Source: Pterobdella sp. o SKG-2022 (Eukaryota; Annelida; Clitellata; Hirudinida; Piscicolidae). From it: a stretch of DNA of 64,000 bases. Positions within the stretch are counted from its first letter, which is position 1; each line of letters starts with the position of its first letter. The notes under the pieces were generated by a model, which made no database searches, was not told the origin of the DNA, and saw only the letters and a list, made by a program, of their open reading frames with translations. The translations under genes were made by a program, and so were the position numbers. Location of the stretch: assembly GCA_964035795.1 (NCBI GenBank), contig OZ038320.1, positions 14,432,030-14,496,029 of the forward strand, given 5' to 3'. Shown here piece by piece: positions 35,501 to 50,500 of the stretch.

Positions 35501-38500
35501 AATAAGTCAAAATAATTGTTTTTATAGTGCTCTGGTAATTGGTGAAAAAAACCTGGAAAATCATGTGTGAAAGAAAATGAAAGCTGTTTACAGGTTAAAA
35601 AGTAATCATCCACTAAAACGAATCGTCTATTTTGAAGTAACTCATAGATTGATTGCTGTTGTAATTTGTTGTTGCTTATACAGACATTTTGTAGATATGA
35701 ATAACACGAAAAGCAAACGTTTTGTACATTTCTCATTAAAGTAGCACTTTTAGCCATTTCTCTTTCAATTGATGGTGTTGTAATAGCGTCCAACTGATCT
35801 ACTATTTGAGCTACCATAGGGAATTTTTGATCATCACTGAGTTTCAAAAAATTCATCACATTACCTGGAAACTCTGGAAACAACTGGTCATTCAATATTG
35901 GCTGAACACAACATAAAATATCTGTATAACATGGGTGATATAATTCCGATGGTTTATACAAGAGTGTGTTATTCCTAGATTTAAACCAGGGAAGCTTGAA
36001 ACCTTCTGGTTTATTTTTGGCTGGTAAAAAAATTATGTTTTGAAAAACAAGTTGAATTTGTCTAAAACCGAAAATAGACTGATCTTTTTCGCTGTTGAGT
36101 TTTTCATTGATAACATCCAAGAGAACATAAACATATTCTTGAAGCAATGATGCACTTTTGATAGATTGAACTTGCTTACACCTTTCTATGATTTCTTCCC
36201 AATTCATATCATTTCCTTCTGATTTTAAGCCTAACGCCTTTAAACCTATTAAAACATTTTCATCATTTGAATATTTTTTATTTGGAAAATTTGCTTCTGA
36301 ACCACGATATAAAACCGATATTTTTGAAGATGGATCAACCAATTTACCAGGTTTTTCTAACTGGTCGAAACCTGTTTTACCAGTAAGTATACAGTGAAAA
36401 TTCTTCAACAAAGACAACATATTTGGCGTGTTATGAATATTTTTCAATGCTTCACACATCAAAAGATCTCTAGGTCTTTCCGGAATTGAACTTATATGGG
36501 GGAGAAAGATTTTTTCGAAAAATTGGACTTGATTGAAAGTTTTTGACTGGATAAGTTTCAACGTGTCAGACAAATGGAAACCATAAATCACTTTTTTAGG
36601 AAGATAAACTAACACTACTGATGAATTTTTTTGTTTCATAATTTTATTACCAATCGTTTCAGCTGCGATAATAAGGCTTTCATCTTCATAACCACAGTCT
36701 ATAAAATGTATACTTTCAAATGAATGCCATTTATTAGCAGCTGAAAAAAATAGGGGTGGAAATGAATTTGATTTTGGATGCTTACAAACATCCCTGTAGA
36801 AACTTTTAACTAAAACGATAAATTCTGGAGAAGTTAGCATTGCATCAGGCCACGCATAATAGAATGGATAAGAGTATGAAGGGTCATTTGGGGTCAATGA
36901 TGATAGGTCAGAAAGCAGATTAATGAATGCCATAGACGTAACTTGAGATAAAAGTTTATCGTTCCAACCCACATAATCTCTACTTTTCATATCAGTTTCT
37001 GCCTTCAAACTTTGATGATCTTCTGAAGTGAGAAATGAACCGTTTATATGTATTGGAAGACCAGTTTTGATAGAAGTAGGGAGAAAATAGAAAAGACAAC
37101 CCCCGTTGTGTTCTTCAGTGAATGGCAACGGTATGAAATGGTTTTTGTTGATACCACATGCTTGAAGAGGGATAGCCACTCCTGAATAAGGCAAAAGATC
37201 TTGGCATTTAGCCGAAATGTTCAAAACCTCATCTTTTCCAAAACAACCAACAACCAACCATGGAAGTGAATTTTGTTGAGTTTTTAGTTTGAGAATTTTT
37301 TCTCCACTTAAAAATACTTTGATATCGAATGAAATAACAGTAGAAGAATCTGGAATTTGTGAAGTACTGGCATTTCCTCTGCTTAATAACTGTTTCATAA
37401 ACAAGTGTGAAGCTTTAAGAACAGAACATTGTTTCACAAACTTTTGAGATTCTTTGTTCAACACTCTCGAAATAGCACTGTTTGGTTCTAAATGAATTTC
37501 AGGTTTCAATTCTCTTATAATTTTTAACCCTTTTTTGTTAACCGTGAACAGCTCACAAACATCGATTAGAGGCGATCCTTTAGATGAAAGATGGTAACAT
37601 GATATTTTCAAAATGTTTTGAGTGAATAACATCAAGTTTTGGGCATTATCAAAAATAATTTTGAAAAGGTTTTTGACATCTTCTTCTTTGAATTGCGTTT
37701 GGTGAATTTCACTTTTCAAAGCAAGAACTTCATTTCTCAGAGGAAGTCTAAAAAGAGTAGAAAGATAGTTTGAGTCAGAGTTTTTTGTGGACCAACCGAA
37801 AATTCCTTCGTATGGTTTAAACTGATCAGCTAAAGATGATAACTGTTTCTTAAATCTACTCAAATTAATTCGCAATCCAAATTTAGTTTTTTCTTTCAAA
37901 GATCTTCCTAAATACTTCATATGTGGGTCGAAAAAGACAACCCAATTTTTGCTAACAAAACTCGGAACATCAGTGACAGCATACACACTGCATAAACCTC
38001 TCCCATGTCTGCCGATTTTTTCGAGGTTGGGTTGTTTCGAAGCAGATGAAAGTATGAAAGCTTCAGCAAAATCATCATCAGTCATAACACCATCATTATA
38101 AATCCACAACGCAGGTCCCTGCCAGTGGCGCATGTTTTCATCAAGAAGAGAACTCTTGGCATCAACATGGGTTCTTTCGTCTAATAAAAATCTGTTAATA
38201 AAGTATTCAAAATCATTATCACCTTTTTCAAATATAATGAAAAAAGAACATTTATAAACCTTATTTCAGTTGCACCAGAATCATCGGCATTTTGGATCAT
38301 CTCCTTGGGAAGAGAAAGAACTTCTGATAAAAATGGCTTCAGCAAATTCTTAATGGGTTCAGTGAAAAAAGGCTGCGTATCCTTTTTATTATTCATGTTT
38401 GCTTCTTGGACCGAAGTATTTGATTCAACTTCTGAAGTAAGCTTTGTTGATTGCAATGGTGGTGGAGAATTCAGAGGGAATAGAGATATTTTCAAGAAAT

Positions 38501-41500
38501 GGCAGACGTGTGGTGGAATGCTTGAGTGGACTAAATGCAAGCCTTGATTCTTAACCTCTTGGAGAACTTCACTGGCGAAACCTTGAATGACGTTAATGAT
38601 GAATGAACAACAAATTTTTTTAAAATTTAATACATGAAATATTAAAGCTATAATTCATTTTATGGCTTTGTTTGAAAAAAACATTTCTTTTAATTATTGA
38701 ATGTATCAATGAAATTTTTATTTATTTATTCAAAGAATAAAGAAACGAATGCCAGAAGATCCATTGTTGCAGCAAGCCATAGTTAAATAATTAAAACAAT
38801 GTCGAAAAATATCGAGTTGAAAAAATATATGTAACACCCAATAACAAATGAAATTTAATATATTGAAATTTCAAAATGATTCTTTTGAAAATCAATAATC
38901 AAGTAAAAACTTATAAAACTCACAACAAGCAAACAACTAAGAACAAAAAACAAAAATTTGCCTTGAATGTGTGTGTGGCTTGGGAGATTCTAAATATAAG
39001 TTTTATCAAAGCCTTTGTAAATATTATAGGAATGCCTAAGACGTAGCTTAGAAGTAGGTGTTGAAAGTATTGAAAAGTATATAACAAAACAATTGATTTT
39101 AAACTCTCGTTATGAAACACTACGTATGAAGTTTAATGGCAATAGCTGTCCAAAATTATTATTAGAAGAAATATACCATTTAAAGCTCTGTTAAACTTGT
39201 ATGAATCTGAACTTTCATATTAAAGATGTAAAAACTAATCTTTGCATTTCTAAGTCTTATTCATCATAATCATTATCAACAATAAAACGTTCTCAGTTCA
39301 TATCTCATCCTCACATCGTTTAATAGCGTGATTAGATTTTACGAGTGAGAAATATTCAAAAACAATTTAATTGTCAATGGTTTCTCACCAAGCTTACAAT
39401 ACTCTTTACAAAAACATTCTCAATGTTAAACTTTCTATAAAAATCCTTCAACTCCAAACTTTAATGTTAAACTTTTTGAAAAGGTTATAAAACCAACAAC
39501 TGAGCAATTGGATAATAATAAAATTGAATAAACGCCGTGATTTAGAATTCATATTTCTCAAATAGTGATGATGAAATTATTTAACATTATAATATTTGTA
39601 TGTTTTGACTTTGCATGAGTGGCCGATCAATGAAATGTGGTGCACAACTCATTTAAGAATAATTAATCTTTGCAAAAAACTTATATTTTAAGTATAATAC
39701 AAACACTATTGCTAAACAATAATGCTAAAAAGTTAGATAGCTTACCAACAATTTAACAAACATCTTCTAGCTGTTTGTTGCCTGTATTTGAAAAAATTCT
39801 GTTGCTCATAAGTATCAAACGTCAGAATTACTCATTCAAGTAAAACAAAGCATAAAAAGTTATCTACGTACTCATGAACTTAAAAGTAACGATTTTTTTG
39901 ATAGTGAAAAATAACTAAGAATATATCCGGGATTTAATAAAGTAAAAATTTAGATTTAAATGAAATTTTTTAGTTAGAAGCCAGTAAATAGAGAATTATT
40001 CAACTCAACAATAAATATTCTTAGAAAATGAATGTCAATATTTCCAATAACTTTATTTCCGATTACAAATAAGCTTTTCTTAAATCGGATTAACTAAATA
40101 TACACCAAAAAGCGTTTTTATGCGTTCTCAACTCACCTGTTTAAGTGTAATAGTTTACCACATTTAAATTAATCTCCAATGTTTTTTTTTGATGAAAAAA
40201 ACAAGCTTGGCAGCTATTGGGTTTCTTGCTACCCTAGAAGTCCGAGGTGTTTCGGAGTTTAACTCAAATCGTGTCCAATTTTGAAATTTTCAACTTTTTG
40301 GATTAATAATTAAAAAGTTATATGTATCACAACAGTTGCCTCATTATTTTAGCGGCTAACTTCAGTCCACTGAAGTCCATTCATGCACATTGAGAAGAAG
40401 AACAAATTGCTTTTCAAACACACTCTCGTATGCACGCCTTTTCAGAGATCTCAACCCAACTTCCTCGAGTTATAATAACCACAAAGACTGAACCGCTGAA
40501 ATTCTGTCATTATTGGTTGCAATTACACAAGCCTGTCCTTTGAACGTCAATAGTATTACTCTCACATTGAGCAACTCTGCAGCACTCTTTAAAGTCCATT
40601 TCCACTTTTCCGTCTTAACAACATCTTGAAAATTCTAGAGTGCGCCTTGCAGTAGGACGCCTTTTGACAAACGTGATAATAAGAATTGAATCAAAGGTAT
40701 TTATATATCTTTTTGAACTTGCAAATAGATACTATGAAAGATTAATGAAAAAATTGAACGTAAGTATTATAATAATTATGAAAAACCCTAAAACCACTGA
40801 AACGTTTTATAAGGCCAATTATATTATACTCATCTTCGTCCATCCTCAACACAATTGCTATAAAAATCAAAGGTATTTATATATCTTTTTGAACTTGCAA
40901 ATAGATACTATGAAAGATTAATGAAAAAATTGAACGTAAGTATTATAATAATTATGAAAAACCCTAAAACCACTGAAACGTTTATAAGGCCAATTATATT
41001 ATCATACTCATCTTCGTCCATCCTCAACACAATTGCTATAAAACAATATCCTGTGAATAAAACCAGTATAAAAAAGGCTTGTACAGAATATATAACTAAT
41101 GAATCATCTGATGACAAATTATCATGACAAAATACAATCTCGATATATAGATGAAGCAATAATGCTCATACATATGTGATGCATTTGAACAAGCTTACAC
41201 ATACGAAGAATATGTTGTTTTAACTATCTATACAGTTGAACGCGCGTGCTTTATGAATTAGAACATTTGAATAATTAAATAGACTCGAGTATCTATTTCA
41301 AGGACAGATTCACCTGCCTTGCCATTATGCCTTGGAAGCCACCAATGTTGGAAGTGATGCAAACCATAGTTATAATATACTCTGCTCAAATAGTGATTCC
41401 AAAAGTGCCAAACTAACTTATATACAAGCTCTCGTTAACAATTCTTTGCCTTTTTGATGTTCTAAAAATAAAATACGTAAAGGAAACACATATTCTAAAT

Positions 41501-44500
41501 ATCTAATCATAGAGAATATTAATTGAATAATTAATAATGCTGTCCACTAATAATCGAATATTTTGGAAGACATTAAAAACTTCAAAGAACATTCACCTCA
41601 AATACATTTCAATAAATAAACTAATAAAAACACTACTACTACTACCACTACCTCTACCACTACCATTACCACTACCACTACCATTACCACTACCACTACT
41701 ACTAGTTGAAATTATTGAGAAGTTTGAAAACAAATGAAGATATGTAATAATGATAATGATTTTATCAAAAAAAAATGACAATCCGTCTTTGATTTAGTTT
41801 AAAAACTGAAACACTCGAAAATTCAATTACAAAACATTTGCTTATTCAATTTGGAAGGGTGAATTTTATATGAGTAACTTGCGAATCTTGGATCAAAACA
41901 ATTAATTGAGCCTCTAACTCTACATGGCAACTTTCAAATTGTGCAAAAAACACCCATTAAAAATGGTGAAGATATAAATCAGCAATTGCTATCGTTTTTA
42001 TATGTCAACTTTCCACTCAACATTTTACACGCTTTAATATGTTATATTATCGCTTTTTAATTATTTTTTCGTGAAAAAACTTCATTTATGTTCAATTGAG
42101 AACAAATGCTGAAGTCCCTTTAAAAATCTTTTTTGTAAACATGAATCTTCAATGATAGAAATGAATTGAAAAAAATTTTATGAGAAACCTTGAAGGGAAC
42201 CGGCGCATGCATTCAAAACATGCTAACACTTCTGTTCAAATAATACCGTGAACAACTTAATAATAAAAGATTCACCAAAAATTTAAAAAAATCTATTTTT
42301 AGATTTTATTTAATTGAACAAATAGGCTGGATACTCTCCGTTGAAGTCACTAAAGTCATACACGTCTCATTGAGATAAAACACGTAATAACTTACTTTGA
42401 TTTTTGTATCCAAAAAGTTGATAGTCTAACTTCAAAAATAATTGAATTGATCAAATAGCATAAAATCTTTCAATCTAAAAATATAATGATATTTTATAAA
42501 ATAACAACTCCAACTACAACTTAAATTTTATTTATAATGGAATAACTAATATTTTACATTATATAATATTATATAGCGAAACTGAAAGAACCCAATAATG
42601 CCTTGAATAATCAAATCCCTTATATACACATACATATATCTGCTTTTCATAACTTCACCAGCCTCATATAGACGCACTTTATATACGCATATAAACGAAC
42701 ATTTGTCTATGCACGCGAGGCATTGATCTGTGCAAATATGCACATATAACTTGTATGTCTGTATGAGTAACCTCTTAAGGTGGAAACATTCTTTTTATGT
42801 GGAAGTTTAATTAGAGTAAATACTTATGGTGAATATTTTCCAAAAAAAAATGAAAAAAAAATGACTGATTACAGAATAAATATTTAAAATGTGTTTATAA
42901 ATCAATAAAACTCCGTATCGTTCACGTGTAACATATGCAAGGCCTACGCTGTGAATAATCAACAGTTCTACTTAGTTAAAAAAAATATTATTAAAAAGCT
43001 CAAAAGGCTTGAATTTTTAAAAAAAGAGAATGCCGAAAATACTATATTTTCGTTTACAATTAAGACCGTTTCGTTTCCAGCACAAATAACTGTAAGTTCA
43101 AAATAAAATTTCATAAGCTATCGGTAAAACAAGCAACAAACTTCTAGCTAGCATCAGAGGAGCCCCGTCGACATATGCACAATCTCGCACTATTTGGAAC
43201 TTTATCCTGTTGAAAGATGCTGAATTGTCTGCTTCGATAGTAGGCAAATATAATTGAGTCATGTCTATGACAAAGTTAGTTACTCCAGTGCGGTCTATGT
43301 TTTCAAAGCTGAATGTTTCCATGTTTTTAAGATCTGATGACCTCTCATTAAGAGAAGAAGATCTAGAGAGAATCTTCGGCTCTATATTTGAAGTATCGCT
43401 TTTGACACCAGCCAACTGACACACCAACCTTTTTATTAATTCAGCGTACAAAACCAAATCTTCTTCAACTTCGGTTGCTCTAAAGCACTTACCTTCTGAG
43501 TACTTATTTCTTATTCTCATCATAACCTGAGATAATTCTAAGCCCTCTGAAGCTCCAAACTTGGCAAAAAAACCTTTTAAATGCTGCACCTCATCAGGTA
43601 ACACGTGAACATAAGGTCGCAAGTCAATAGACTTTTGTGATGGTAATCGACTCTTGAACATTATAGGAGAAGTGATGCGATTAGCAACAGTTGCTGAAGG
43701 CTGTTCTCTTCTTAAAAACGTTAGATCGGCATTTAAAACCAAATCCGAAGGTTTTATGAATCCATCTCCACTCCACGCCCATTCAGATGGTAAAATATCT
43801 TGAATCAACTGTCTCAGCTGTATAATGAATATTTTTAAGTTTCAATGCAATAGCAAGAAATATGTAGAAATGCCACCTGAACTTGATCTTGATAATTTGA
43901 CAAAATGTTATAGACGGCTACAACAACGTTAACAAAAGCTTTTTGTTGGTTTGAGTTGTAAGAACTAATAGCATGCGAGAGATGTTTTAAAACAAACAAG
44001 ATATCAGGTTCTGAGATCACGGACAAATTTTTAACGAGATCTATTGAAGAAGAATCTATAATGGGCATTGTTGAAGCACATGAAAGTATATTTGTTTTGA
44101 GCGTCATTTGTGTTGGTGAAAAGAACACGATATTTTCCTCCTTTTGAGAATCATAACCACCAAACCATGGGAGGCTGTTTGGATATACTATATGAGAAGT
44201 TGGGAAAAGAGATGAAAAATAAAGATCAGAATCCGATGAAGGTCGATCCATAGATCTAACCCATTTAATTTTTTTGAGAATATCGCTTAATTGGATACCA
44301 TCACATTTGAGTAGTAGTTTATGCTTATGAGATTGTATATATGTCAAAAGAGCAGCTGATTTTTGTTGTAAACCAGACAAAACATTCTCCATGTTTCCGA
44401 CAGTTGATAATTGCTGTATCAATAATGCACTTTCTTTTATATCTTCAGCATTTACATCTTTCTCATCTCTCAAACCCAATTTTTTAAAAACTGAAATAAT

Positions 44501-47500
44501 CTTCGGTGATGTGAATAAAGGATGAGGAAAGTTCTCTTCGTATAAAAACATATTTTGCAAAAGTGGAATGGTGGGGTCATAAAACCGATCTATGGAATAT
44601 AGCTTAGAAGCTTTGTTTAAAAATTTAAAATTTTTGAGCGATTTGCGGAAACTTGGATCAAACTGTACAATAGTTTCATAGTTTTCAAGAAGGAAATGAA
44701 TGATAATCTGATGAGTTTCAGGATCATAAATGTTTTTCTCCAAATCAGGGATGACTATTTGTGTCAAAACCTGACCAATGTTCAAAAGTTTGAGACCAGT
44801 GAGACGAGCTAAGTTAGCGGTTTCAGAGCGAGTGCAATTAACGATGCGTTGAGAAAGTTTGAAAGGCAAACAACAAGAAAAATTTGAGGTAACAGCTTGT
44901 GTGAGAGCAATACTGACATCAGAAGCTGCCACAAAGATATCACTTTCATCTAATGTTTCAAAAAGAGGTAACGTTACAAGAAACTGAACAGAACTTGGAG
45001 CAATATTAAAAGCAGGCAAATTACAAAACACACATCTAAGAGAGCTTTTGTGATGCGGACTTAATTTTGACTGAAAGAATTTGATGAATTCATTTTTTCC
45101 TATCAAATTACTTTTCAATTGAAGAGCTTGCAAAATATTCACACATGACGGTGACAAAACTACATTTTGTTTTGATATGACAGGGTGGTTGCGGATATAA
45201 TTTGGCAAATCATCTATGACCCAAATATTCAATCCAGTCAAAGCTGGCTCAAGGTTTGGATCGAGTTGTAGATTTTCCAGGTTCCTACAAATAATCACTT
45301 GATTAAACATCGGTATGAGTTCGGTGATTGTTGAAGTTTGTGCTTCTCCTCGCATTTCTAAAGTTACCTCATAGCTGTGAAAAAATTCAGTTTCATAAAT
45401 GTCGTTCTAGTTCATTGTATTTATGTAATCTAAAATTTATAAAGCGCTTGCTACAAATAAAATCTAGTGAAAACACTGTGGAAGTGGTGGTAATTGCCAA
45501 CCCAACACGAGATCGAACTGCGTCAATATACTAAGAGTAAAGAAATTCTCAATAACCTTCGAAAAGGAATGAAAGGCAGATGTTCGACGCAAGAGAGATC
45601 TCTTGGGAAATTCTTAGTAAGGAAGGCCCACACAGCTTGCAGCCAGTTTTCTTTCGGTTGTCCATCCATTCCATGAGTCCATTTTATAGGAAAGTTCTCA
45701 AACGTTTCATTTATGTTGAATGAAGATGCATTTTTATCATACACGCCCTCTCTCACCCAGCCACTTGGCAGACACGTAGGTAGCAACTTACAAACAGTAA
45801 CTGGGTCCAGAAGTGATAGTTGTGTAGAACGTCTATTAGCTAAATTCTTCAACACACTTTTGAGATCCTCTTCAATTTCCCATTCAAGCATGCAATCTTG
45901 ATAACGGTCCATAATGAAATAAGTGTCGAAGTCAGATGCCACATATATTAAATCATCTATGCGTCTCCTATGACCAAACTGACATTTGTAAGAAATATTA
46001 AAAAAAAAGTATATTTAAACGTTGAAAAATTTGAAATGTTTTTGACTTTCAAGTTTGTTTGATAAAAAGGTCTAAAAAGAGTGATATTAATAGCAACCTT
46101 AAACTCGTCAAAGCCTCCATTAGCAAGTGGTAATAAATGGAGTTTGTCCAGGTGCTCCAAGTTCGAATGCTTCAAAAAATACCTTCGATGGTGATATGAA
46201 GCTTAAATATATAGTGAACATTACATATTTTTCTAAACTGCCAGATTTGTGAAACCAAATTTGAAAGAGCTATTTTTTTTATACATTTTGGGTTTAATAC
46301 TATTTTGTTGGCACCATAGTTGTGATAAGTATAATCCAATAACTCAACCATCAAAATAATAAACCAGAATAAGACCTCAAAAGCTTCATTTTCACTTCCC
46401 ATCGAAAACTGTTATTGTGTTGGATCTCGCTAAAAACACCAGACACCATCTCTGGACTAATCTGCAAGCACAAGCTTCAAATCATTTGAACTACCTATTT
46501 AAATAACAGCTTTAATAATCGAAAATTTTGGAAAAGATGAAAATAGAAATTGATAATAACAAGCCGAAGAGAATTTAAAACTATAAATTAATGGTTAATT
46601 AGGTAAGAATAAATATGATCTGGAAAGGATAACTTTTTAGAGACATCTTAAGCTATTAAATAAACTTTTTCGCTAATGTTTAATTATAAGGCTAAGTTTA
46701 TCAAAAATTAGAACTGTTTTTTGATCAATAAATGTACTAGAATTCTTTCATGAATCGACGTAAAAATTGTTGAAGATGAGAAAATGTAGATCTCACAAAA
46801 GTCATCAAGTGCTTCATGAGGGTTCTCAGGGTGTGGAGCACGTGTTCAGGACACAAAGCCACTTTCACTTTGCCCTTCATCAACACTTCATTTACCGCAT
46901 CCACCACATCATCTGTCACATCAGGACTCATGAACACACAGTCTTTCAAACACAACCTGTGATGTTTATGGTCATAACATGTCTTGAATCATAGGTAATT
47001 CATTTTATCGCAAAAATATGATGAAATCCATAGCTAAGTTGAAGTTATATTCACTAAAAGATTCAGATATTACAAAAATAATTTTACATAACAATAAAAA
47101 AAATATTCAAAATAATAAATTGATGAAGTAAAAACTATGATCTTTTATTGAAATAAAGTAACATCTACGCTTCCCAACCACATACCAATCCCGAGAAAGA
47201 GGACAGTAGAAAACGGTCTTGTCGACGAGGTTGGTGTAGACAGATGTGCATGTGTCTTTCCACGAGGCATGCAGCCTCTGCATATCAGGAAAAGCTCTGT
47301 AGACTGCTCTGATGGATACCTGTGTGTCAAACATACCGACTTCTTGAACTTTATTGTCGTGATGGAATTTTATTTTTAAGAATAAATTCAGAAACAGATT
47401 GAGTCTTGGCAAGGTTTGAAAAAAAGAACTTGTTCAGGATGTGAAGAGGCGAGGAGGGCAGCATCGCTCAGCATGGTGGAATAACAAGCTGGCAAAAGGG

Positions 47501-50500
47501 TCTTCATCAACATCTGGTTCCACCTGAAATACGTTTGAAAGTAAATATCTGAATAACATTTAACGCACAAACAAGCGCATGTCCTATTCATCCAGGTTGA
47601 AGTGGGTACATACAGAGTTTTGAACTAACTAATAATGAATAATATTGATTAATACCTCGAAAAAAAAACTATGCTTAATAAAAACTGACCTTATAAAGTT
47701 TTCTGGATAAGGAGATGGGTGAGTAAATGCTCTGAACTGTGGTGAAGACCTCGTAACCCAATTCACCTGCTTGAGGTTGGTGTCCAGAGCGAAAGAGCCA
47801 TTGATGTGAATAGGAAATCCTGATAATGATCAATACAATTGCATAAATGAAAATGTTAAAAACTGACAAAAAACCAAAATAACTAGATAAAATGCAAACC
47901 TGTGAATGGATTGGTTTCTAAAGGGAGAGGAACATTAGAGAAGAGCCGACCATCATCATTGCCTAATTTGAAAGGGGTCCTCATGTCCAAATCGTTATTT
48001 TCATCATAACCGTTTGCATGACCCGATGCATTTTTGCCATCATTGTACAAACCATTTCCAATCGAAATGTAGCCATTGTTTTGAACATTGTCGAAAGGGT
48101 TGAGGATCATAGCAGTAGATACAGTAGGAACTAGACTACTGATACATAATGCTTTTGTGTTGTCGTAGTGCAGAGTTAGCAAGTAACTAGAAAGAAATTT
48201 AAAAAGGTCGTTTGAAACTCATCAAATAAATGAATGTTTTCAAAATAAGTCATTTGTGCATCAATACTTATTTGTCAAACTTAACTCTTGGCAGGCTAAA
48301 CTTGGCAAATCACAAAGAAATATAATAATTTATATAATTATTTTATTTAAGAAATTTCAAACTCGATTTAAATCTACATATTTACACAATTTCTCAATAA
48401 CTTTACTAATGATTTATGATAAAGTTGAACTTATCGAGAATGTAAGAATAAAAAAGTATCTGAAATTTCTCTCATTTTGAAGCATATAAAACCACTGAAC
48501 TATTTAAAAGATTTAATGACATAGCATTAATAATAATAATGGTTGGACCATAAATAACAATATAGATGAACATAAAAATTAAGAGTGTTGAAAAAATAGC
48601 TTGTGATGGTCCGGCAATCCTTGATATGCCTGAGTTAAAGCCGGATTTAACATTACCATAACCATGAGCAGACATTTGTACAGAAAATCCTCAACGAGCA
48701 AGAAACATCAAACCTCACTAAATACCAACAAATTTTCAGCAAATACACAGTCTTTACCCATGTGCAAAGGTAGATAAACGCAGCTGAGTAATCCAGCTAT
48801 CTATTTAAACCTATTGCTTCCAAGATATTTTTTAGATTCTTGTTATCGCAGTTTCATTTGAATAAATAGATAAATAAACAGATGCTTTAGTCAAAAAAAA
48901 AATGAAAAGTACGAGTAACTTTAATTGCAAGAAATGTTTTTTAAATGAAGTAAACCTATTTAGTGGGGATTAAACCGGATTTTAAACCTTGGTATCTAGT
49001 TTCATTTGAATGAAGATGGTAACAAGTCGAAACTTTAGAAGACATCATTTTCAACAAACTGAATGTTCTTTTGCAAACCGAAAGTACCGGTTCCGTCGAG
49101 AATAAGATAAAAAAAGACTTTTTTTTTGTTGAAATGGTGATGTCATTTTTTAACGGAAAAACCAAAAAATATCAATATTGCTAATAATGTTGAAATAAAA
49201 ACGAAACAAAAAAGAAGACCAAAAAAGTCCAAGAACACCACCTGATTCAGAACTTTCAACGTGCGAGGTCTTACGTCATCCACCAAACTAGAATCACTAA
49301 TGCAAGATTTCGGAAATACAAGCTCGGCTTCCTACTTTTGCAAGAAACCAGAACAAAAAGTAACTCTTCTTAAAAAGAGAAAACAACACTCTTATCTTTT
49401 AAACCAACCAAAAAGCACTATGGGTTTGGCATATTCTACAAAAACAAAAATGAAATCTTTTGAAAACAGCACTGAGCTATTAGAATGACAGTGTGGACTG
49501 AAAAGTGAAGCACGAGTCTTCTCAAAGCTTCCCATGTGCCCCCACCAGCCACAAAAATGTCTTCTAAGATACTACCACAAATTAATAAAATTTTATTAAA
49601 TACGAATCCAAATAAAAATTTATAAAATAAAACAATAAAATGAAAAAACTATAATCTAATAAATTGTATGAACCAAGTTTATAAAGTTGTACTGACTTGA
49701 AGGTTTTCCTAACGGGGTTTGAAGATGGGAAAGTGTATTTTTCTGTTAAGATAGTGACTTCGAGAGAAGAAGTGATCTTAAAGGGAAATATAACATATAT
49801 CAATGTATTTAGAGTTTCCATTGACTACATATGTCAGTTATCTGCCTGAAACACATTTTTTTTGTGCAAAATGAGATATCTGATCATTTGCCTTTTGAGA
49901 AAGTTCAATTATGAATCATACATGATTATTTTAATGCAATTTCCATTGTTGATGAAAATATTAATTTGAATTGAAGTTCTATAAATAGGATAGTTTTTTA
50001 AGAGACAAAGGATTTTTTTCAAACTTAATTTTGTATAACAACTTAAAATTATACAGATTTAAAACAACACTTTTATTTGGAATTAAACTAAAATTTTCGA
50101 TAAATCCTTAACTCAGTTTATCAAAAACTTTGGCTCAATTATGAATCATCATCGTTTTGCATCCGTTTCCATGCTAGCATGGGTTGGACGGGGTCTCATA
50201 ATAGCTCTTCTCTACATTGTTCAGTCATGGGCAAGTCAGGTTTGAGTTTCATTATTCTAAGGTCATTGCTTATTAATTGGGACCATGTTTTTCTTGGTCT
50301 ACCTTGTTCTCGCTTACCCTCTACCACGACAAGCCTGCAAGCACTTGCTGGGTTACCAGCATCCATCCTCATTACATGCCCAAACCACCTCAGTCTATTT
50401 TTGCGTAGCACTTCAGTGGTGTCTAGAATTCCCAGTCTGTCCCTCAATTCATCCGATGATCTGCCATCCTTTAAGCTTACATTGCACATCCATCTGATCA

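Larger units (their letters stand above)
38582..43141. other. Large SACS intron (4.56 kb), no gene recognised
   Basis: Intron between the exon ending ATGCTAGCTAGAA (43142) and the exon starting GTTTCGCC (38581). It holds the 176-bp tandem duplication at 40691-41041 and the trinucleotide tract at 41631-41703. A somewhat GC-richer stretch near 40390-40660 could be an old repeat but matches nothing I know. Confidence 0.6.

Noticed and set aside
37900..38133. ATG at 38133 as start of a separate 2,476-residue gene
   Set aside because: The upstream exon 38260-38581 joins in phase and supplies the first half of the ATPase repeat, so this Met is internal.
45340..45357. Acceptor TTTAG before AAATGCG for the SACS exon ending at 43877
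   Set aside because: It gives the wrong phase; TTTTTTCACAG at 45375 restores the frame and has a better pyrimidine tract.
48472..48675. Minus-strand GYGNVKSGFNSG, recalling the sacsin GFNSVY box
   Set aside because: The glycine box of repeat 1 is already at 53472-53517, and this frame lacks splice sites and the rest of the motif.
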